Positions 42,560 through 51,691 are shown, counted from the stretch's first letter. The stretch: 64,000 bases of DNA from Streptomyces sp. NBC_01478 (GCF_036227225.1 NZ_CP109444.1:5747501-5811500), one strand, 5' to 3'. The notes: generated from the letters alone by a model not told the origin. Numbers and translations: made by a program.

Positions 42560-42736
42560 ATGGCGGTGAACGCGAAGAAGATCGCCGTCTATGTGCTCGT
42601 GGTCTTCGCGCTGTACGTGATCATCACGGACCCGTCCAAGGCCGCCGACTACGTCCAGATAGGCTTCGAGGGCATATCGGACGCCGCGAAGGCCATCGGC
42701 GACTTCATGACCTGGCTGGCCGACGGGGCGCAGTAG
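42560..42736 (+). CDS. Small conserved membrane protein
   Basis: 58 residues: one membrane helix (about 8-22, IAVYVLVVFALYVII) followed by an amphipathic tail (DAAKAIGDFMTWLADGAQ). GAGG lies six bases before the ATG. This type is widespread in streptomycetes next to housekeeping genes, and its function is not known to me. The gene marks the return to core chromosome. Confidence 0.75.
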   Translation: MAVNAKKIAVYVLVVFALYVIITDPSKAADYVQIGFEGISDAAKAIGDFMTWLADGAQ

Positions 42737-42758
42737 CCGACCACCCGGGAGCACGCAG

Positions 42759-43052
42759 ATGATCCGCCACCTCGTCCTGTTCAAGCTCAACGAGGGCGTC
42801 CGGCGCGACGACCCGCGGGTCGTCGCCGGCGTCGAGGCCTTCCGCCCGCTAGGCGACCTGATCGACGAACTGCGCTTCTGGGAGCTGGGCTGGAACATCA
42901 GCGACCGCCCCATCGCCTACGACTTCGCGATCAACTCGGCGGTCGACGACGCCGACGCGCTGAAGCGGTACGTCGAGCACCCCGCGCACCAGGCGGGCGT
43001 CGTGCTGTGGCGCGAGTTCGCCACGTGGGTGATCGCCGACTACGAGATCTGA
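42759..43052 (+). CDS. Dabb (stress-responsive A/B barrel) family protein
   Basis: 97 residues that begin IRHLVLFKL and contain the family pattern of a ferredoxin-like barrel (ELGWNISDRPIAYDFAINS, then YVEHPAHQ). These small dimeric proteins bind or rearrange small molecules; most bacterial members are uncharacterised. It follows the membrane protein gene by 22 bp and ends at a hairpin with a T-tract. Confidence 0.85.
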   Translation: MIRHLVLFKLNEGVRRDDPRVVAGVEAFRPLGDLIDELRFWELGWNISDRPIAYDFAINSAVDDADALKRYVEHPAHQAGVVLWREFATWVIADYEI

Positions 43053-43066
43053 GTACCTCCCCGGAA

Positions 43067-43096
43067 AGCCCCCTGCCGTCACGGCGGGGGGCTTTT
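43067..43096 (+). terminator. Intrinsic terminator
   Basis: Arms AGCCCCCTGCCG (43067-43078) and CGGCGGGGGGCT (43082-43093) pair with one G-U and are followed by TTTT. Confidence 0.85.
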
Positions 43097-43185
43097 GTTG
43101 CGCAACACGGCTTAACACGGTATTAGGCGGTGCTTGCACACAGTGCACATGTCTTGTGATGCTATGACCGCTTTTGACGGATGAG

Positions 43186-43213
43186 TTGACCTATTGAAGT
43201 TGACCTATTGAAG
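43186..43213. repeat. Perfect 14-bp tandem duplication before a sigma factor gene
   Basis: TTGACCTATTGAAG occurs twice back to back (43186-43199, 43200-43213). The second copy provides most of the ribosome site of the sigma factor gene. TTGAC may also act as a -35 element. Confidence 0.8.
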
Positions 43214-43223
43214 AGGTGTGGCG

Positions 43224-44066
43224 TTGACCGTGTCGGCCAGTACGGCGCCGCCCCAGGACGAGGCGCCCGCCCAGACCCCGGTGGTAGCCGCTCCGCCGCG
43301 CAGCCGCGGTGCCGACACCCGGGCCCTCACCCAGGTGCTGTTCGGCCAGCTCAAGGGGCTCCAGCCGGGTACGCCGGAGCACAACCGGGTGCGCGGGGCG
43401 CTCATCGAGGCGAATCTCCCGCTCGTGCGCTACGCCGCCGCCCGCTTCCGCTCCCGCAACGAGCCGATGGAGGACGTCGTCCAGGTCGGCACCATCGGTC
43501 TGATCAACGCCATCGACCGCTTCGACCCGGACCGGGGCGTGCAGTTCCCGACGTTCGCGATGCCGACCGTCATCGGCGAGATCAAGCGCTACTTCCGTGA
43601 CAACGTCCGCACGGTCCATGTCCCGCGTCGGCTGCACGAGTTGTGGGTGCAGGTCAACGCGGCGACCGAGGACCTGACGACCGCCTTCGGGCGCACCCCC
43701 ACCACCGGCGAGATCGCCGAGCGGCTGCGCATCGGCGAGGACGAGGTGCTGTCCTGCATCGAGGCCGGGAGGTCGTACCACGCGACCTCCCTGGAGGCCG
43801 CCCAGGAGGGCGACGGACTGCCCGGACTCCTCGACCGGCTCGGCTACGAGGACCCGGCCCTGGACGGCGTGGAACACCGCGACCTCGTCCGCCATCTCCT
43901 CGTCCAGCTCCCGGAGCGCGAACAGCGAATCCTTCTCCTGCGCTACTACAGCAACCTCACCCAGTCACAGATCAGCGCGGAACTCGGCGTCTCCCAGATG
44001 CACGTCTCCCGGCTCCTCGCGCGCAGCTTCCAGCGACTGCGCTCCGCGAACCGTATCGAGGCGTAG
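43224..44066 (+). CDS. SigB/SigF-family RNA polymerase sigma factor
   Basis: 280 residues. Region 2 reads [38 protein letters not shown], regions 2.4-3 [19 protein letters not shown] and VPRRLHEL, and region 4 has [37 protein letters not shown]. This is the streptomycete SigF/SigB group controlling sporulation or stress, normally held by an anti-sigma factor that is not encoded here. Starts possible at GTG 43218 (too close to the ribosome site), TTG 43224 (preferred, seven bases) or GTG 43230. Confidence 0.92.
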   Translation: MTVSASTAPPQDEAPAQTPVVAAPPRSRGADTRALTQVLFGQLKGLQPGTPEHNRVRGALIEANLPLVRYAAARFRSRNEPMEDVVQVGTIGLINAIDRFDPDRGVQFPTFAMPTVIGEIKRYFRDNVRTVHVPRRLHELWVQVNAATEDLTTAFGRTPTTGEIAERLRIGEDEVLSCIEAGRSYHATSLEAAQEGDGLPGLLDRLGYEDPALDGVEHRDLVRHLLVQLPEREQRILLLRYYSNLTQSQISAELGVSQMHVSRLLARSFQRLRSANRIEA

Positions 44067-44352
44067 CGCCGCGGCGGGGCCCGGTCGAAAGCCCGAGCGA
44101 GATGTCACCGGTACGAACGAATCGCCTATCGGGCCTCTTCCCGACAGTTCTGGGCTGAAAAGCCGTCAGACCCCCTGTTTCCAGGGCCGATTCGTAACAG
44201 ACAAGTCGACATGTCACTACAGCGTGTTGCCGACATGTGACATTCTGCGGGAAGCGCGTTTGCCGAGGCCCCGGCTCCGGTATTCAGGTGAAGGCACCGC
44301 TCCCCAGACGGGGGCGATCGCCGCGACCGTCCCGCGACCCAAAGGGGGTGGC

Positions 44353-45243
44353 ATGTCCGCAGACCAGGGCAGCTCGAAGGTGCTCACGCTCACCAAGAGC
44401 GAGGCTGAGCCCGCACTCGACGCCGTTACGGTCCTCGAGGCCGTACCCGCCGTACCGGCCCCGGCCCTCCCGACCACGGGAGCCATCGACACCCGCACCC
44501 TGTCCCGCTCCCTCTTCCTGCGGCTCGCCGCACTCGACGAGAACAGCCCCGAGCGTGGTTACGTCAGGGACACCCTCATCGAGCTCAATCTCCCGCTGGT
44601 GCGTTACGCCGCCGCGCGTTTCCGCTCCCGCAACGAGCCGATGGAGGACATCGTCCAGGTCGGCACGATCGGCCTGATCAAGGCGATCGACCGCTTCGAC
44701 TGCGAACGCGGGGTGGAGTTCCCGACGTTCGCGATGCCGACCGTCGTGGGCGAGATCAAGCGCTTCTTCCGCGACACGTCGTGGTCGGTGCGCGTCCCGC
44801 GTCGCCTTCAGGAGCTGCGACTGGCCCTGACGAAGGCCAGCGACGAGCTCTCCCAGAAGCTGGACCGGTCGCCGACCGTCCCCGAACTCGCCGTGGTCCT
44901 GGGCGTGTCCGAGGAGGACGTCGTCGACGGCCTCGCGGTCGGCAACGCGTACACCGCCTCCTCGCTCGACTCCCCGGCCCCCGAGGACGACGGCGGCGAG
45001 GGCTCGCTGGCGGACCGCCTCGGCTACGAGGACACGGCCCTGGAGGGCGTGGAGTACCGCGAGTCGCTCAAGCCGCTGCTCGCCAAGCTCCCGCCCCGCG
45101 AGCGCCGGATCATCATGCTGCGCTTCTTCGCCAACATGACCCAGTCACAGATCGGCGAGGAGGTCGGCATCTCCCAGATGCACGTCTCCCGCCTCCTCAC
45201 GCGCACCCTGTCGACCCTGCGCGAGGGCCTGATCTCCGACTGA
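44353..45243 (+). CDS. SigB/SigF-family RNA polymerase sigma factor
   Basis: 296 residues, a paralogue of the preceding sigma factor with the same region 2 core ([14 protein letters not shown]) and region 4 helix-turn-helix ([21 protein letters not shown]). The N-terminal 45 residues differ. ATG 44353 has AAAGGGGG upstream; the frame is open to 44224. The 286-bp gap before it carries its own promoter region, so the two genes are tandem but probably separately expressed. Confidence 0.92.
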   Translation: MSADQGSSKVLTLTKSEAEPALDAVTVLEAVPAVPAPALPTTGAIDTRTLSRSLFLRLAALDENSPERGYVRDTLIELNLPLVRYAAARFRSRNEPMEDIVQVGTIGLIKAIDRFDCERGVEFPTFAMPTVVGEIKRFFRDTSWSVRVPRRLQELRLALTKASDELSQKLDRSPTVPELAVVLGVSEEDVVDGLAVGNAYTASSLDSPAPEDDGGEGSLADRLGYEDTALEGVEYRESLKPLLAKLPPRERRIIMLRFFANMTQSQIGEEVGISQMHVSRLLTRTLSTLREGLISD

Positions 45244-45579
45244 CCCCCAACAGGGCCACGAGGGTTCTCATGTGACGGAGTGTCAGCCGCCATGGCGCGG
45301 TGGCACGACACTTCGTCCGACACGGACAACTGGCCGCCGAGGCACCCTGCCGGGTGCGTCGGCGGCCGTCGTCCGCGCGCGGAGAAGGCGGTGACAGCGG
45401 CGGCCGGGTGGCGACCCGCCCGACCGGCGGCGTGACACCGATACCGCCGGACGCACCCAAGTCACGTAAGAGGAGCGGGACTTCAACACCCGCTCCACCA
45501 ACTCCGGCGGCACAGCAGTGCGTTCAGGCACGGTCACCTTCGGCACGCACATCGAGACGCGGGACGTGTCCGTCGAGTG
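45244..45579. other. Intergenic stretch, nothing recognised
   Basis: About 335 bp between the sigma factor stop and a GNAT remnant. Open frames occur on both strands, but none has a ribosome site or recognisable product. No repeats or hairpins stood out. Confidence 0.4.
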
Positions 45580-45860
45580 GCGCTGGGCGACAGCGCCCCG
45601 CACGGGCGCGGGCTGCGCCGATATGCGGCTCTGCCGCATGAGCGCGTCGAGGACATGGTCGTCGACAGCTCGCCCCCGGGGCGGCGCATCGCCGCGCACG
45701 AACGAGGCGCTGCGGATCGCCCGGGAAGCCGGCGCCCGGACCGTCGACCCCACCTCGCGGCCGAACCGCGCCGCGGCCCACCGACTGTGCGAGCAACCGG
45801 GCTTCCGAGCCCTGGAGCCGACGGGCCACCGGTTCGCCGTGGAGCCGACCCGCCGGGTCA
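45580..45860 (+). pseudogene. Frameshifted GNAT acetyltransferase remnant
   Basis: In one frame ERVEDMVVDSSPPGRRIA (from 45643) matches the acetyl-CoA strand of GNAT enzymes. The continuation, TNEALRIAREAGARTVDPTS then NRAAAHRLCEQPGFR, is in another frame, about 45690 onward. Together they give the usual order EDVVVDSSARGRGIG...ALxxAREAGAR...ANRLYERLGF. The N-terminal half is missing and no intact ORF spans it. Confidence 0.65.
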
Positions 45861-45883
45861 CCGCCCGGTTGAAGCGGTCGGAA

Positions 45884-46084
45884 CTACATCGCCGCCAGGT
45901 ACACCACCGCCGCCACGACCAGCACGGCGACGACGACGCCGACGATCAGGCCGATGCGGGGTCCTGCGGAGGCGGCGGCCTGCTGCTGCGGTCCGCCCTG
46001 GGGGGTCTCGTCGACGAAGGCACGGAACATCTGGGTGCTGCCGGCGGGGTCGTAGTTGCCCTCGGGGCCCTGGGTGTTTGCCAT
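45884..46084 (-). CDS. Small tail-anchored membrane protein
   Basis: 66 residues. A polar N-terminus (MANTQGPEGNYDPAGSTQMF) precedes a Gln/Ala linker and one C-terminal helix (IGLIVGVVVAVLVVAAVVYLA). The ATG at 46084 is preferred over upstream in-frame starts because it begins the conserved-looking part. It resembles short streptomycete membrane proteins of unknown function. Divergent from the MarR gene. Confidence 0.65.
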   Translation of the reverse strand: MANTQGPEGNYDPAGSTQMFRAFVDETPQGGPQQQAAASAGPRIGLIVGVVVAVLVVAAVVYLAAM

Positions 46085-46166
46085 GGGCCGAGACACTAGC
46101 GAATCCCCGGGGGACACCCAAGTGCGGGGCCTCGAACGGCCACCCTCACCTGTGGGTTTACGTTCG

Positions 46167-46256
46167 GCAATGCTTGCCTTTGCCAACTTTTTATGCCGCG
46201 CCTACCCGTTTTATTTGCCTGTAGCAACCAACCTCTCTTATGGTTGCCCTAAGCAA
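46167..46256. promoter_or_regulatory. Operator sites in front of the MarR regulator gene
   Basis: Three inverted repeats: GGCAATGCTTGCC (46167-46179), TTGCCTGTAGCAA (46215-46227) and TTGCCCTAAGCAA (46244-46256). The last two share TTGC-N5-GCAA and lie 29 bp apart, just before the MarR start. This differs from the cluster operator (TTGCCA-N4-TGGCAA). Autoregulation by the MarR protein is the likely role. Confidence 0.65.
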
Positions 46257-46283
46257 CGAACATGGAGAGCAACGGGAGGTGTG

Positions 46284-46778
46284 ATGGCCGAGCAGGCGCA
46301 GTACGAGGAGCTGATGCGTCAGTTCAGTGCCTTCGGCGCCGTGCGCAGGGAGCTGGGACGGATCATGCCGTCCGACTGCCCCGGCGGCTCCGCGGCCGTA
46401 CTGACCCTGCTCGGCCGGTACGGCGACATGCGGATGAGCAAGCTCGCGGAGCTGCTCTCCGTCGACATGTCCGTGACCAGCCGCCATGTCGCGCATGTCG
46501 TCGACCGGGGCTGGATCGAACGGTCCCCCGACCCCGCGGACAAGCGCTCCCGCATCCTGCGCCTCACCCCCGGCGGCCAGGCCAAGGTGGACGAACTCTC
46601 CCGGCGGACCGCCCAGTTGCTCGCCGACCGGCTGAGCGACTGGAGCGACGAGGAGGTCGGGCAGCTCATCCGGCTGATGACCCGGCTCCGCGCCGACTTC
46701 GGCGACTGCCGTACCGCACCGCCCCGTCACACGACCCCCCACCCCGAACTCGTACACACCCCCCGTACACCCGCATAA
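46284..46778 (+). CDS. MarR-family transcriptional regulator
   Basis: 164 residues with the winged-helix core: LTLLGRYGDMRMSKLAELLSVDMSVTSRHVAHVVDRGWIERSPDPADKRSR, including the DxR wing. GGGAGG lies four bases before the ATG. It is 21 bp upstream of a drug-exporter gene and surely in one operon with it; a ligand that is an export substrate would relieve repression at the sites at 46167-46256. Confidence 0.9.
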   Translation: MAEQAQYEELMRQFSAFGAVRRELGRIMPSDCPGGSAAVLTLLGRYGDMRMSKLAELLSVDMSVTSRHVAHVVDRGWIERSPDPADKRSRILRLTPGGQAKVDELSRRTAQLLADRLSDWSDEEVGQLIRLMTRLRADFGDCRTAPPRHTTPHPELVHTPRTPA

Positions 46779-46799
46779 GCACGGAAGAAAAGGAAGCCC

Positions 46800-49316
46800 A
46801 TGGCAACGACCACACCAGCCGGTGTGCGGGCTCACGCCAAGCACGGAGGGGGTTCCCCCGCGGCCCCCGACGGCGCACCGATGACCCACCGGCAGATCAT
46901 GGAGGCGCTCTCCGGGCTGCTGCTCGGTCTGTTCGCCGCGATCATCTCGTCGACGATCGTCACCAACGCCCTGCCGACCATCATCGGCAGCCTGGGCGGC
47001 GGCCAGGAGGCCTACACCTGGGTCGTCACCGCGGCCCTGCTCTCCATGACGGCCTCGGTGCCGCTGTGGGGCAAGATGGCGGACCTGGTCAGCAAGAAGG
47101 CCCTGGTCCAACTGTCCCTGGTCATCTACATCATCGGCTCGGTCGTCGCCGGCCTCGCGCAGAACCCGGCGATGCTGATCGGCGCCCGGGTCATCCAGGG
47201 CCTCGGCGCCGGCGGTCTCTCCGCCCTCGTGCAGGTCGTGATGGCCGCGATGATCGCCCCCCGCGAGCGCGGCCGGTACTCCGGCTACACCGGCGCCACC
47301 TTCGCCGTCGCGACCGTCGGCGGCCCGCTGCTCGGCGGTGTGATCACCGACACCTCGTGGCTCGGCTGGCGCTACTGCCTCTTCGTCGGTATCCCCTTCG
47401 CGCTGATCGCGCTGGTCGTGCTCCAGAAGACGCTGCACCTCCCCGTCACCAAGCGGAAGGTCAAGGTCGACTGGACCGGCGCCTTCTTCATCACCGCCGC
47501 CGCCTCGCTGCTGCTGGTCTGGGTGACCTTCGCCGACGACAAGTACGACTGGCTGTCGTGGCAGACGTACACGATGGTGGGCGGCACGTTCGTGCTGGCG
47601 CTGCTGTTCGTGTTCACCGAGACCCGGGCGAGCGAGCCGATCATCCCGCTGCGCCTGTTCCGCAACCGCACGGTGTCGCTCGCTTCCCTCGCCTCCCTCT
47701 TCGTCGGCGTCGGCATGTACTCGGGCACCGTCTTCTTCTCCCAGTACTTCCAGCTCGCCCGCGACAAGTCCCCGACGATGTCCGGTGTCATGACGATCCC
47801 GATGATCGGCGGTCTGTTCGTCGCGTCGATGGTCTCCGGCCGTTTCATCACCAAGACCGGCCGCTGGAAGGGCTGGCTGGTCGCCGGCGGTCTCTTCCTC
47901 ACCGCGGGCCTGGGCCTGCTCGGCCTGATGCGCTACGACACCCCGTACTGGGAACTGTCGATCTACATGGCCCTGTTGGGCATCGGCGTCGGCACGATGA
48001 TGCAGAACCTGGTCCTCTCCACGCAGAACCAGGTCACCCCGAAGGACCTCGGCGCCGCCTCCTCCACCGTGAGCTTCTTCCGCTCGCTCGGCGGCGCGGT
48101 CGGCGTCGGTGTGCTCGGCTCGGTCATGTCCGGCCGGATCACGCACTACGCCAAGGACACCGTCGCCTCGCTCGACCCGCAGTCGCAGGCCGCCGCCGCG
48201 AAGGCCGTCGGCAGCAGCGCGCTCCCGGACATGGACGCCCTGCCCAGCACGGTCCGCACCTGGCTGGAGAGCGCCTACGGCCACGGCATCGCCGACGTGT
48301 TCCTCTACGCGGCCCCCTTCGCGCTCATCGCCTTCGTCGTCGTCATGTTCATCAAGGAGGTCCCGCTGCGGACGTCCGGCGGGCTGGCCCAGGCCGCGGA
48401 GGAGGCGGTGGGCGTGCTCGACGCCGCCGAGGTTCCGCCGCCGGCCCGGGAGAGCGCCGTAGTCGCCACGAACGTCCAGGCCGCCGCCGTAGCGACGGTG
48501 GCCGGGGAGGAGACCACACCCGTGACCACATCCGACTCCACAGCCGTCTCGGGTGGGATTCCCGTCCGCGGCTTCGTCCGGGGCGCCGAGAGCGTGGCCG
48601 TCCCGCAGGCCGCCGTCACGCTGATCTCCCTCGGGGGACGCCAGTTGGGCCGCTCGGTCACGCAGGCGGACGGCTCCTACGCGCTGGACGCGCCGAGCGT
48701 CGGCTCGTACGTCCTGATCGCCTCCGCCGACGCCTTCCAGCCGCAGGCGTCGACGGTCGTCGTCAACGGCAGCGACCCGGTGTCGTACGACGTCCTCCTC
48801 AGCGGTACCAGCGGCCTCAACGGCCTTGTCCGGGCGGCCGATTCGGGTCTGCCCGTCAAGGACGCGATGGTCGTCGTGACCGATGTGCGCGGAGATCTGT
48901 TGTCCAGCGGAATCACCGGTGAGCAGGGCGAGTTCGCGTTCGCCGAGCTGGTGCCGGGGGCCGTGACCATCGCGGTGAACGCCGCCGGGTACCGGCCGCG
49001 CGCGCTGCCCGTCGAGGTCGGCGGCACCGGCGTCACCCGGGTCGAGATAGACCTCGACTCCGGTGCCCAGGTCCTCGGTGTGGTCCGCGCCCCGCACGGC
49101 CCGCTGGCCGACGCCCGCGTGACCCTCGTGGACGCGGCGGGCAACGTGGTCGGCACCGCCACCACCGGTTCCGACGGGGCGTACGCCTTCACCGATCTGA
49201 GCGGCGGCGAGTACACGGTGATCGCGACGGGCTACCCGCCGGTCGCCACCGCCCTCACGCTGAACGGCGGCGGAGCCGACGGCCACGACATCGAACTGGC
49301 CCACCCCGGCGAGTAG
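46800..49316 (+). CDS. DHA2-type MFS exporter fused to three carboxypeptidase-regulatory-like domains
   Basis: 838 residues. Residues about 30-530 are a 14-helix EmrB/QacA-type exporter (LWGKMADLVSKK loop; GARVIQGLGAGG). After a linker, residues about 580-835 form three beta-sandwich repeats of the CarboxypepD_reg/Cna-B kind: VRGFVRG...QADGSYALDAPSVGSY, LNGLVRA...EQGEFAFAELVPG, VLGVVRA...SDGAYAFTDLSGGEY. The sandwich part is on the C-terminal side, whose membrane face I cannot prove; it may bind a ligand or surface partner. In an operon with the MarR regulator. Confidence 0.9.
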   Translation: MATTTPAGVRAHAKHGGGSPAAPDGAPMTHRQIMEALSGLLLGLFAAIISSTIVTNALPTIIGSLGGGQEAYTWVVTAALLSMTASVPLWGKMADLVSKKALVQLSLVIYIIGSVVAGLAQNPAMLIGARVIQGLGAGGLSALVQVVMAAMIAPRERGRYSGYTGATFAVATVGGPLLGGVITDTSWLGWRYCLFVGIPFALIALVVLQKTLHLPVTKRKVKVDWTGAFFITAAASLLLVWVTFADDKYDWLSWQTYTMVGGTFVLALLFVFTETRASEPIIPLRLFRNRTVSLASLASLFVGVGMYSGTVFFSQYFQLARDKSPTMSGVMTIPMIGGLFVASMVSGRFITKTGRWKGWLVAGGLFLTAGLGLLGLMRYDTPYWELSIYMALLGIGVGTMMQNLVLSTQNQVTPKDLGAASSTVSFFRSLGGAVGVGVLGSVMSGRITHYAKDTVASLDPQSQAAAAKAVGSSALPDMDALPSTVRTWLESAYGHGIADVFLYAAPFALIAFVVVMFIKEVPLRTSGGLAQAAEEAVGVLDAAEVPPPARESAVVATNVQAAAVATVAGEETTPVTTSDSTAVSGGIPVRGFVRGAESVAVPQAAVTLISLGGRQLGRSVTQADGSYALDAPSVGSYVLIASADAFQPQASTVVVNGSDPVSYDVLLSGTSGLNGLVRAADSGLPVKDAMVVVTDVRGDLLSSGITGEQGEFAFAELVPGAVTIAVNAAGYRPRALPVEVGGTGVTRVEIDLDSGAQVLGVVRAPHGPLADARVTLVDAAGNVVGTATTGSDGAYAFTDLSGGEYTVIATGYPPVATALTLNGGGADGHDIELAHPGE

Positions 49317-49330
49317 TTCGCCCACCCACC

Positions 49331-49377
49331 CCGGCCCGTGGAGCGTGTCCCGAGCGGAGGCACGCCCCACGGGCCGG
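49331..49377 (+). terminator. Hairpin after the exporter gene
   Basis: Arms 49331-49347 (CCGGCCCGTGGAGCGTG) and 49361-49377 pair over 17 bases with one mismatch around a 13-base loop. Confidence 0.75.
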
Positions 49378-49443
49378 TCTCGTTGGTGCTGAAAAATACT
49401 GAATAAGACTGAACAAGGCTGTACGGCAAGGAGTTTGAGGGAC

Positions 49444-50274
49444 ATGGGACCGACCGGACTGACCGCGAAGATCCGTACCCGCGACGGATGGGCCGTGTCG
49501 CACGCGGTCGTCACGGTGACCGACATGACCGGGGCTCAGGTGCTGCGGGCCGAGGCGGACGCGGAGGGGGCGGTGCAGGACCCGAACCCGATGGCGCCCG
49601 GGCCGTACACGGTGATCGTGACCGCCGTCGGGTACGCGCCCGCCGCCGCCACCGCGATCGTCACCGCGAGCCGCCGGGCCGAGGTCGGCACGGTCACGCT
49701 GGCCCGGCAGGGCGGCACCGAACTCCCGCCGCCCGGCCCGTGGACCGTCGACCCCGCGCACTCCACGGTCGGCGCGGTCGCGCAGCACCTGGGCATCTCC
49801 AGCGTGCGCGGCCGGTTCACCGACTTCACGGCCACGGTCGAGATCGCGCCCGACGACATCGCCAAGTCCCGGGTGGAGGCGGTCATCCGGGCCGCGTCCA
49901 TCGACACCGGCAACGGCATGCGGGACACCCACCTGCGGTCCGCGGACTTCCTGGACGTGGACCGCCACCCGGAGATCACCTACCGCTCCACGGGCCTGGC
50001 CCCGGCGGGTTCCGACCGCTGGACGGTCTCCGGCGACCTGACCCTCCACGGTGTCGTACGACCGGTCGCCCTCGACCTCGCCTACCTCGGCACCGGCGCC
50101 GACCCCTGGGGCGGCACGCGGGCCGCGTTCCGGGCCACCACGGAACTGCACCGCGAGGACTTCGCGATGAACTACAACCAGGTCGTCCAGGCGGGCATCG
50201 CCGCGATCGGTACGACGCTCAAGGTCGAACTGGACGTCCAGGCGGTGCAGGGGGAGTCGCTGCCTCAGGCGTGA
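49444..50274 (+). CDS. YceI-family protein with N-terminal carboxypeptidase-regulatory-like domain
   Basis: 276 residues. Residues about 5-85 are one beta-sandwich domain (AVVTVTDMTGAQV, then GPYTVIVTAVGYAP) like those on the upstream exporter. Residues about 95-270 are a YceI lipocalin-like barrel: WTVDPAHSTVGAVAQHLGISSVRGRFTDF, IDTGNGMRDTHLRSADFLDVDRHPEI, DLTLHGVVRPV. YceI proteins bind long isoprenoid or amphiphilic ligands. There is no signal peptide. Starts at ATG 49444 or TTG 49435. Confidence 0.88.
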   Translation: MGPTGLTAKIRTRDGWAVSHAVVTVTDMTGAQVLRAEADAEGAVQDPNPMAPGPYTVIVTAVGYAPAAATAIVTASRRAEVGTVTLARQGGTELPPPGPWTVDPAHSTVGAVAQHLGISSVRGRFTDFTATVEIAPDDIAKSRVEAVIRAASIDTGNGMRDTHLRSADFLDVDRHPEITYRSTGLAPAGSDRWTVSGDLTLHGVVRPVALDLAYLGTGADPWGGTRAAFRATTELHREDFAMNYNQVVQAGIAAIGTTLKVELDVQAVQGESLPQA

Positions 50275-50302
50275 GCGGGGGCGGTGCGCCTAGGGTGGCG
50301 GT

Positions 50303-50773
50303 ATGGCACCGAACATCGCGACCAACACCACCGTCACCCTGGACGAGTTGCTCGACTTCGTACGACCCCGGCACCGCGCGCTGCTGCTGACCCGGCGGGC
50401 CGACGGCAGCCCGCAGGCTTCGCCGCTGACCTGCGGGGTGGACGACTCCGGGCGGATCGTCGTCTCCACGTACCCCGAGCGGGCCAAGACCCGTAACGCC
50501 AAGCGGGATCCGCGGGTCAGCATCGTCGTCGTGAGCGACGAGTGGAACGACCCGTGGGTCCAGATCGACGGCACGGCCGAGGTCATCGACCCGCCGGAGT
50601 CCGTGGAACCGCTCGTCGAGTACTACCGCAACATCGCCGGGGAGCACCCGGACTGGGACGAGTACCGCGCGGCGATGCTGAAGCAGGGGAAGTCGATCAT
50701 CCGGGTGACACCGGAGCGGTGGGGTCCGGTTGCCACCGGGGGTTTCCCGGCGCGGCTGGCCACCGACGACTAG
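50303..50773 (+). CDS. PPOX-fold F420/FMN-binding oxidoreductase
   Basis: 156 residues of the split-barrel pyridoxamine-phosphate-oxidase-like fold; ALLLTRRADGSPQASPL, then YPERAKTRNAKRDPRVSIVV and WVQIDGTAEVI are the typical F420-type blocks. Reaction unknown; relatives reduce or degrade diverse small molecules. The gene ends 15 bp from the opposing TetR gene. Confidence 0.88.
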   Translation: MAPNIATNTTVTLDELLDFVRPRHRALLLTRRADGSPQASPLTCGVDDSGRIVVSTYPERAKTRNAKRDPRVSIVVVSDEWNDPWVQIDGTAEVIDPPESVEPLVEYYRNIAGEHPDWDEYRAAMLKQGKSIIRVTPERWGPVATGGFPARLATDD

Positions 50774-50788
50774 AGCCCGTAAGGGAGT

Positions 50789-51559
50789 TCACCCCCTTTT
50801 CACCATCGCCTCGATGCCCGCCACCAGCAGGTCCAGCGCGAAAGTGAAGTCCCGTTCCATCATCTCCGCGACCGTGTCGCCGCCCCGGGCCGCCATGAGT
50901 TTCTTCGACTCCTCCACGATCTCGGCGGTCGTCGGGGCCCCGTCGAACGTCGTCATGGCGTGCCGGAAGTAGTCGTCGGGGGTCATGCCGGTGTCGGCGA
51001 CCCGGGCGAAGAAGTGGCCCTCGATCGTGCCGTAGCCGTACACGAACTGGAAGACGGCCGAGATCGCCCCCGTCAGCCCGTGCTCCGGCAGCCCTGTGCG
51101 CCGGATCACGCGCTGGACGACACGGGAGAAGGACAGGTTGTTCGGCCCGATGTTGAGAAACGTCCCGGCGAGCGGCGACACCCACGGGTGCCGTACGAGC
51201 AACCCCCGGTACTCCGTGGCCAGCATGCGGAGTTGGTCCCGCCAGTCCTCGCCCGCGGCCTCCGGATCCGGCAACGGCAACTCGCCGAAGACGGCGTCCA
51301 GGGCGAGTTCGAGAAGGTCGTCCTTGGTGTCGACGTACCAGTAGACGGACATCGCCGTCACATTCAGCTCGGCGGCCAGCCTCCGCATGGAGAACTTCGC
51401 GAGCCCTTCGGCGTCCAGCAGTCGTACGGTGACGTCGGTGATGCGATCACGATCAAGCCCGGAGGGCTGTCCGCCCCCACGTCCGCTCCGGCGCGTCCGG
51501 CTCTCCAGCCAGACACTGGTACGCGCGGAACGCCCGGACGACGGGCTTGTCTTGGCCAT
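50789..51559 (-). CDS. TetR-family transcriptional regulator
   Basis: 256 residues. The N-terminal DNA-binding domain reads ITDVTVRLLDAEGLAKFSMRRLAAELNVTAMSVYWYVDTKDDLLELALD, and the C-terminal part matches the TetR/ActR ligand domain (FVYGYGTIEGHF). The first 30 residues are a basic extension. Downstream of, and codirectional with, the MFS gene at 51692-53170, whose start overlaps a palindrome, so it probably represses that exporter. Confidence 0.9.
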   Translation of the reverse strand: MAKTSPSSGRSARTSVWLESRTRRSGRGGGQPSGLDRDRITDVTVRLLDAEGLAKFSMRRLAAELNVTAMSVYWYVDTKDDLLELALDAVFGELPLPDPEAAGEDWRDQLRMLATEYRGLLVRHPWVSPLAGTFLNIGPNNLSFSRVVQRVIRRTGLPEHGLTGAISAVFQFVYGYGTIEGHFFARVADTGMTPDDYFRHAMTTFDGAPTTAEIVEESKKLMAARGGDTVAEMMERDFTFALDLLVAGIEAMVKRG

Positions 51560-51691
51560 GACGCACCTACCTCAGCATTTCAATCCCGGGCCAGTATCCA
51601 GGGGCGCGGGGCTGTGACATATACGGCCCCGCCGCGTGGGCGCGACCAGCCACAACGCACCCGCAGCCGCCCACGCACCCCGCCACCCGAG

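Noticed and set aside
45283..45861. 192-codon minus-strand ORF
   Set aside because: No ribosome site or recognisable domain, and it is antisense to the GNAT remnant, whose sequence is meaningful.
46167..46256. Further copies of the cluster operator
   Set aside because: The core is TTGC-N5-GCAA rather than TTGCCA-N4-TGGCAA, and the adjacent MarR gene explains it better.
46191..49526. A 1111-codon open frame on the - strand
   Set aside because: Opposite the MarR and exporter genes; its His/Asp/Gly-rich sequence is the usual antisense reading of high-GC coding DNA.
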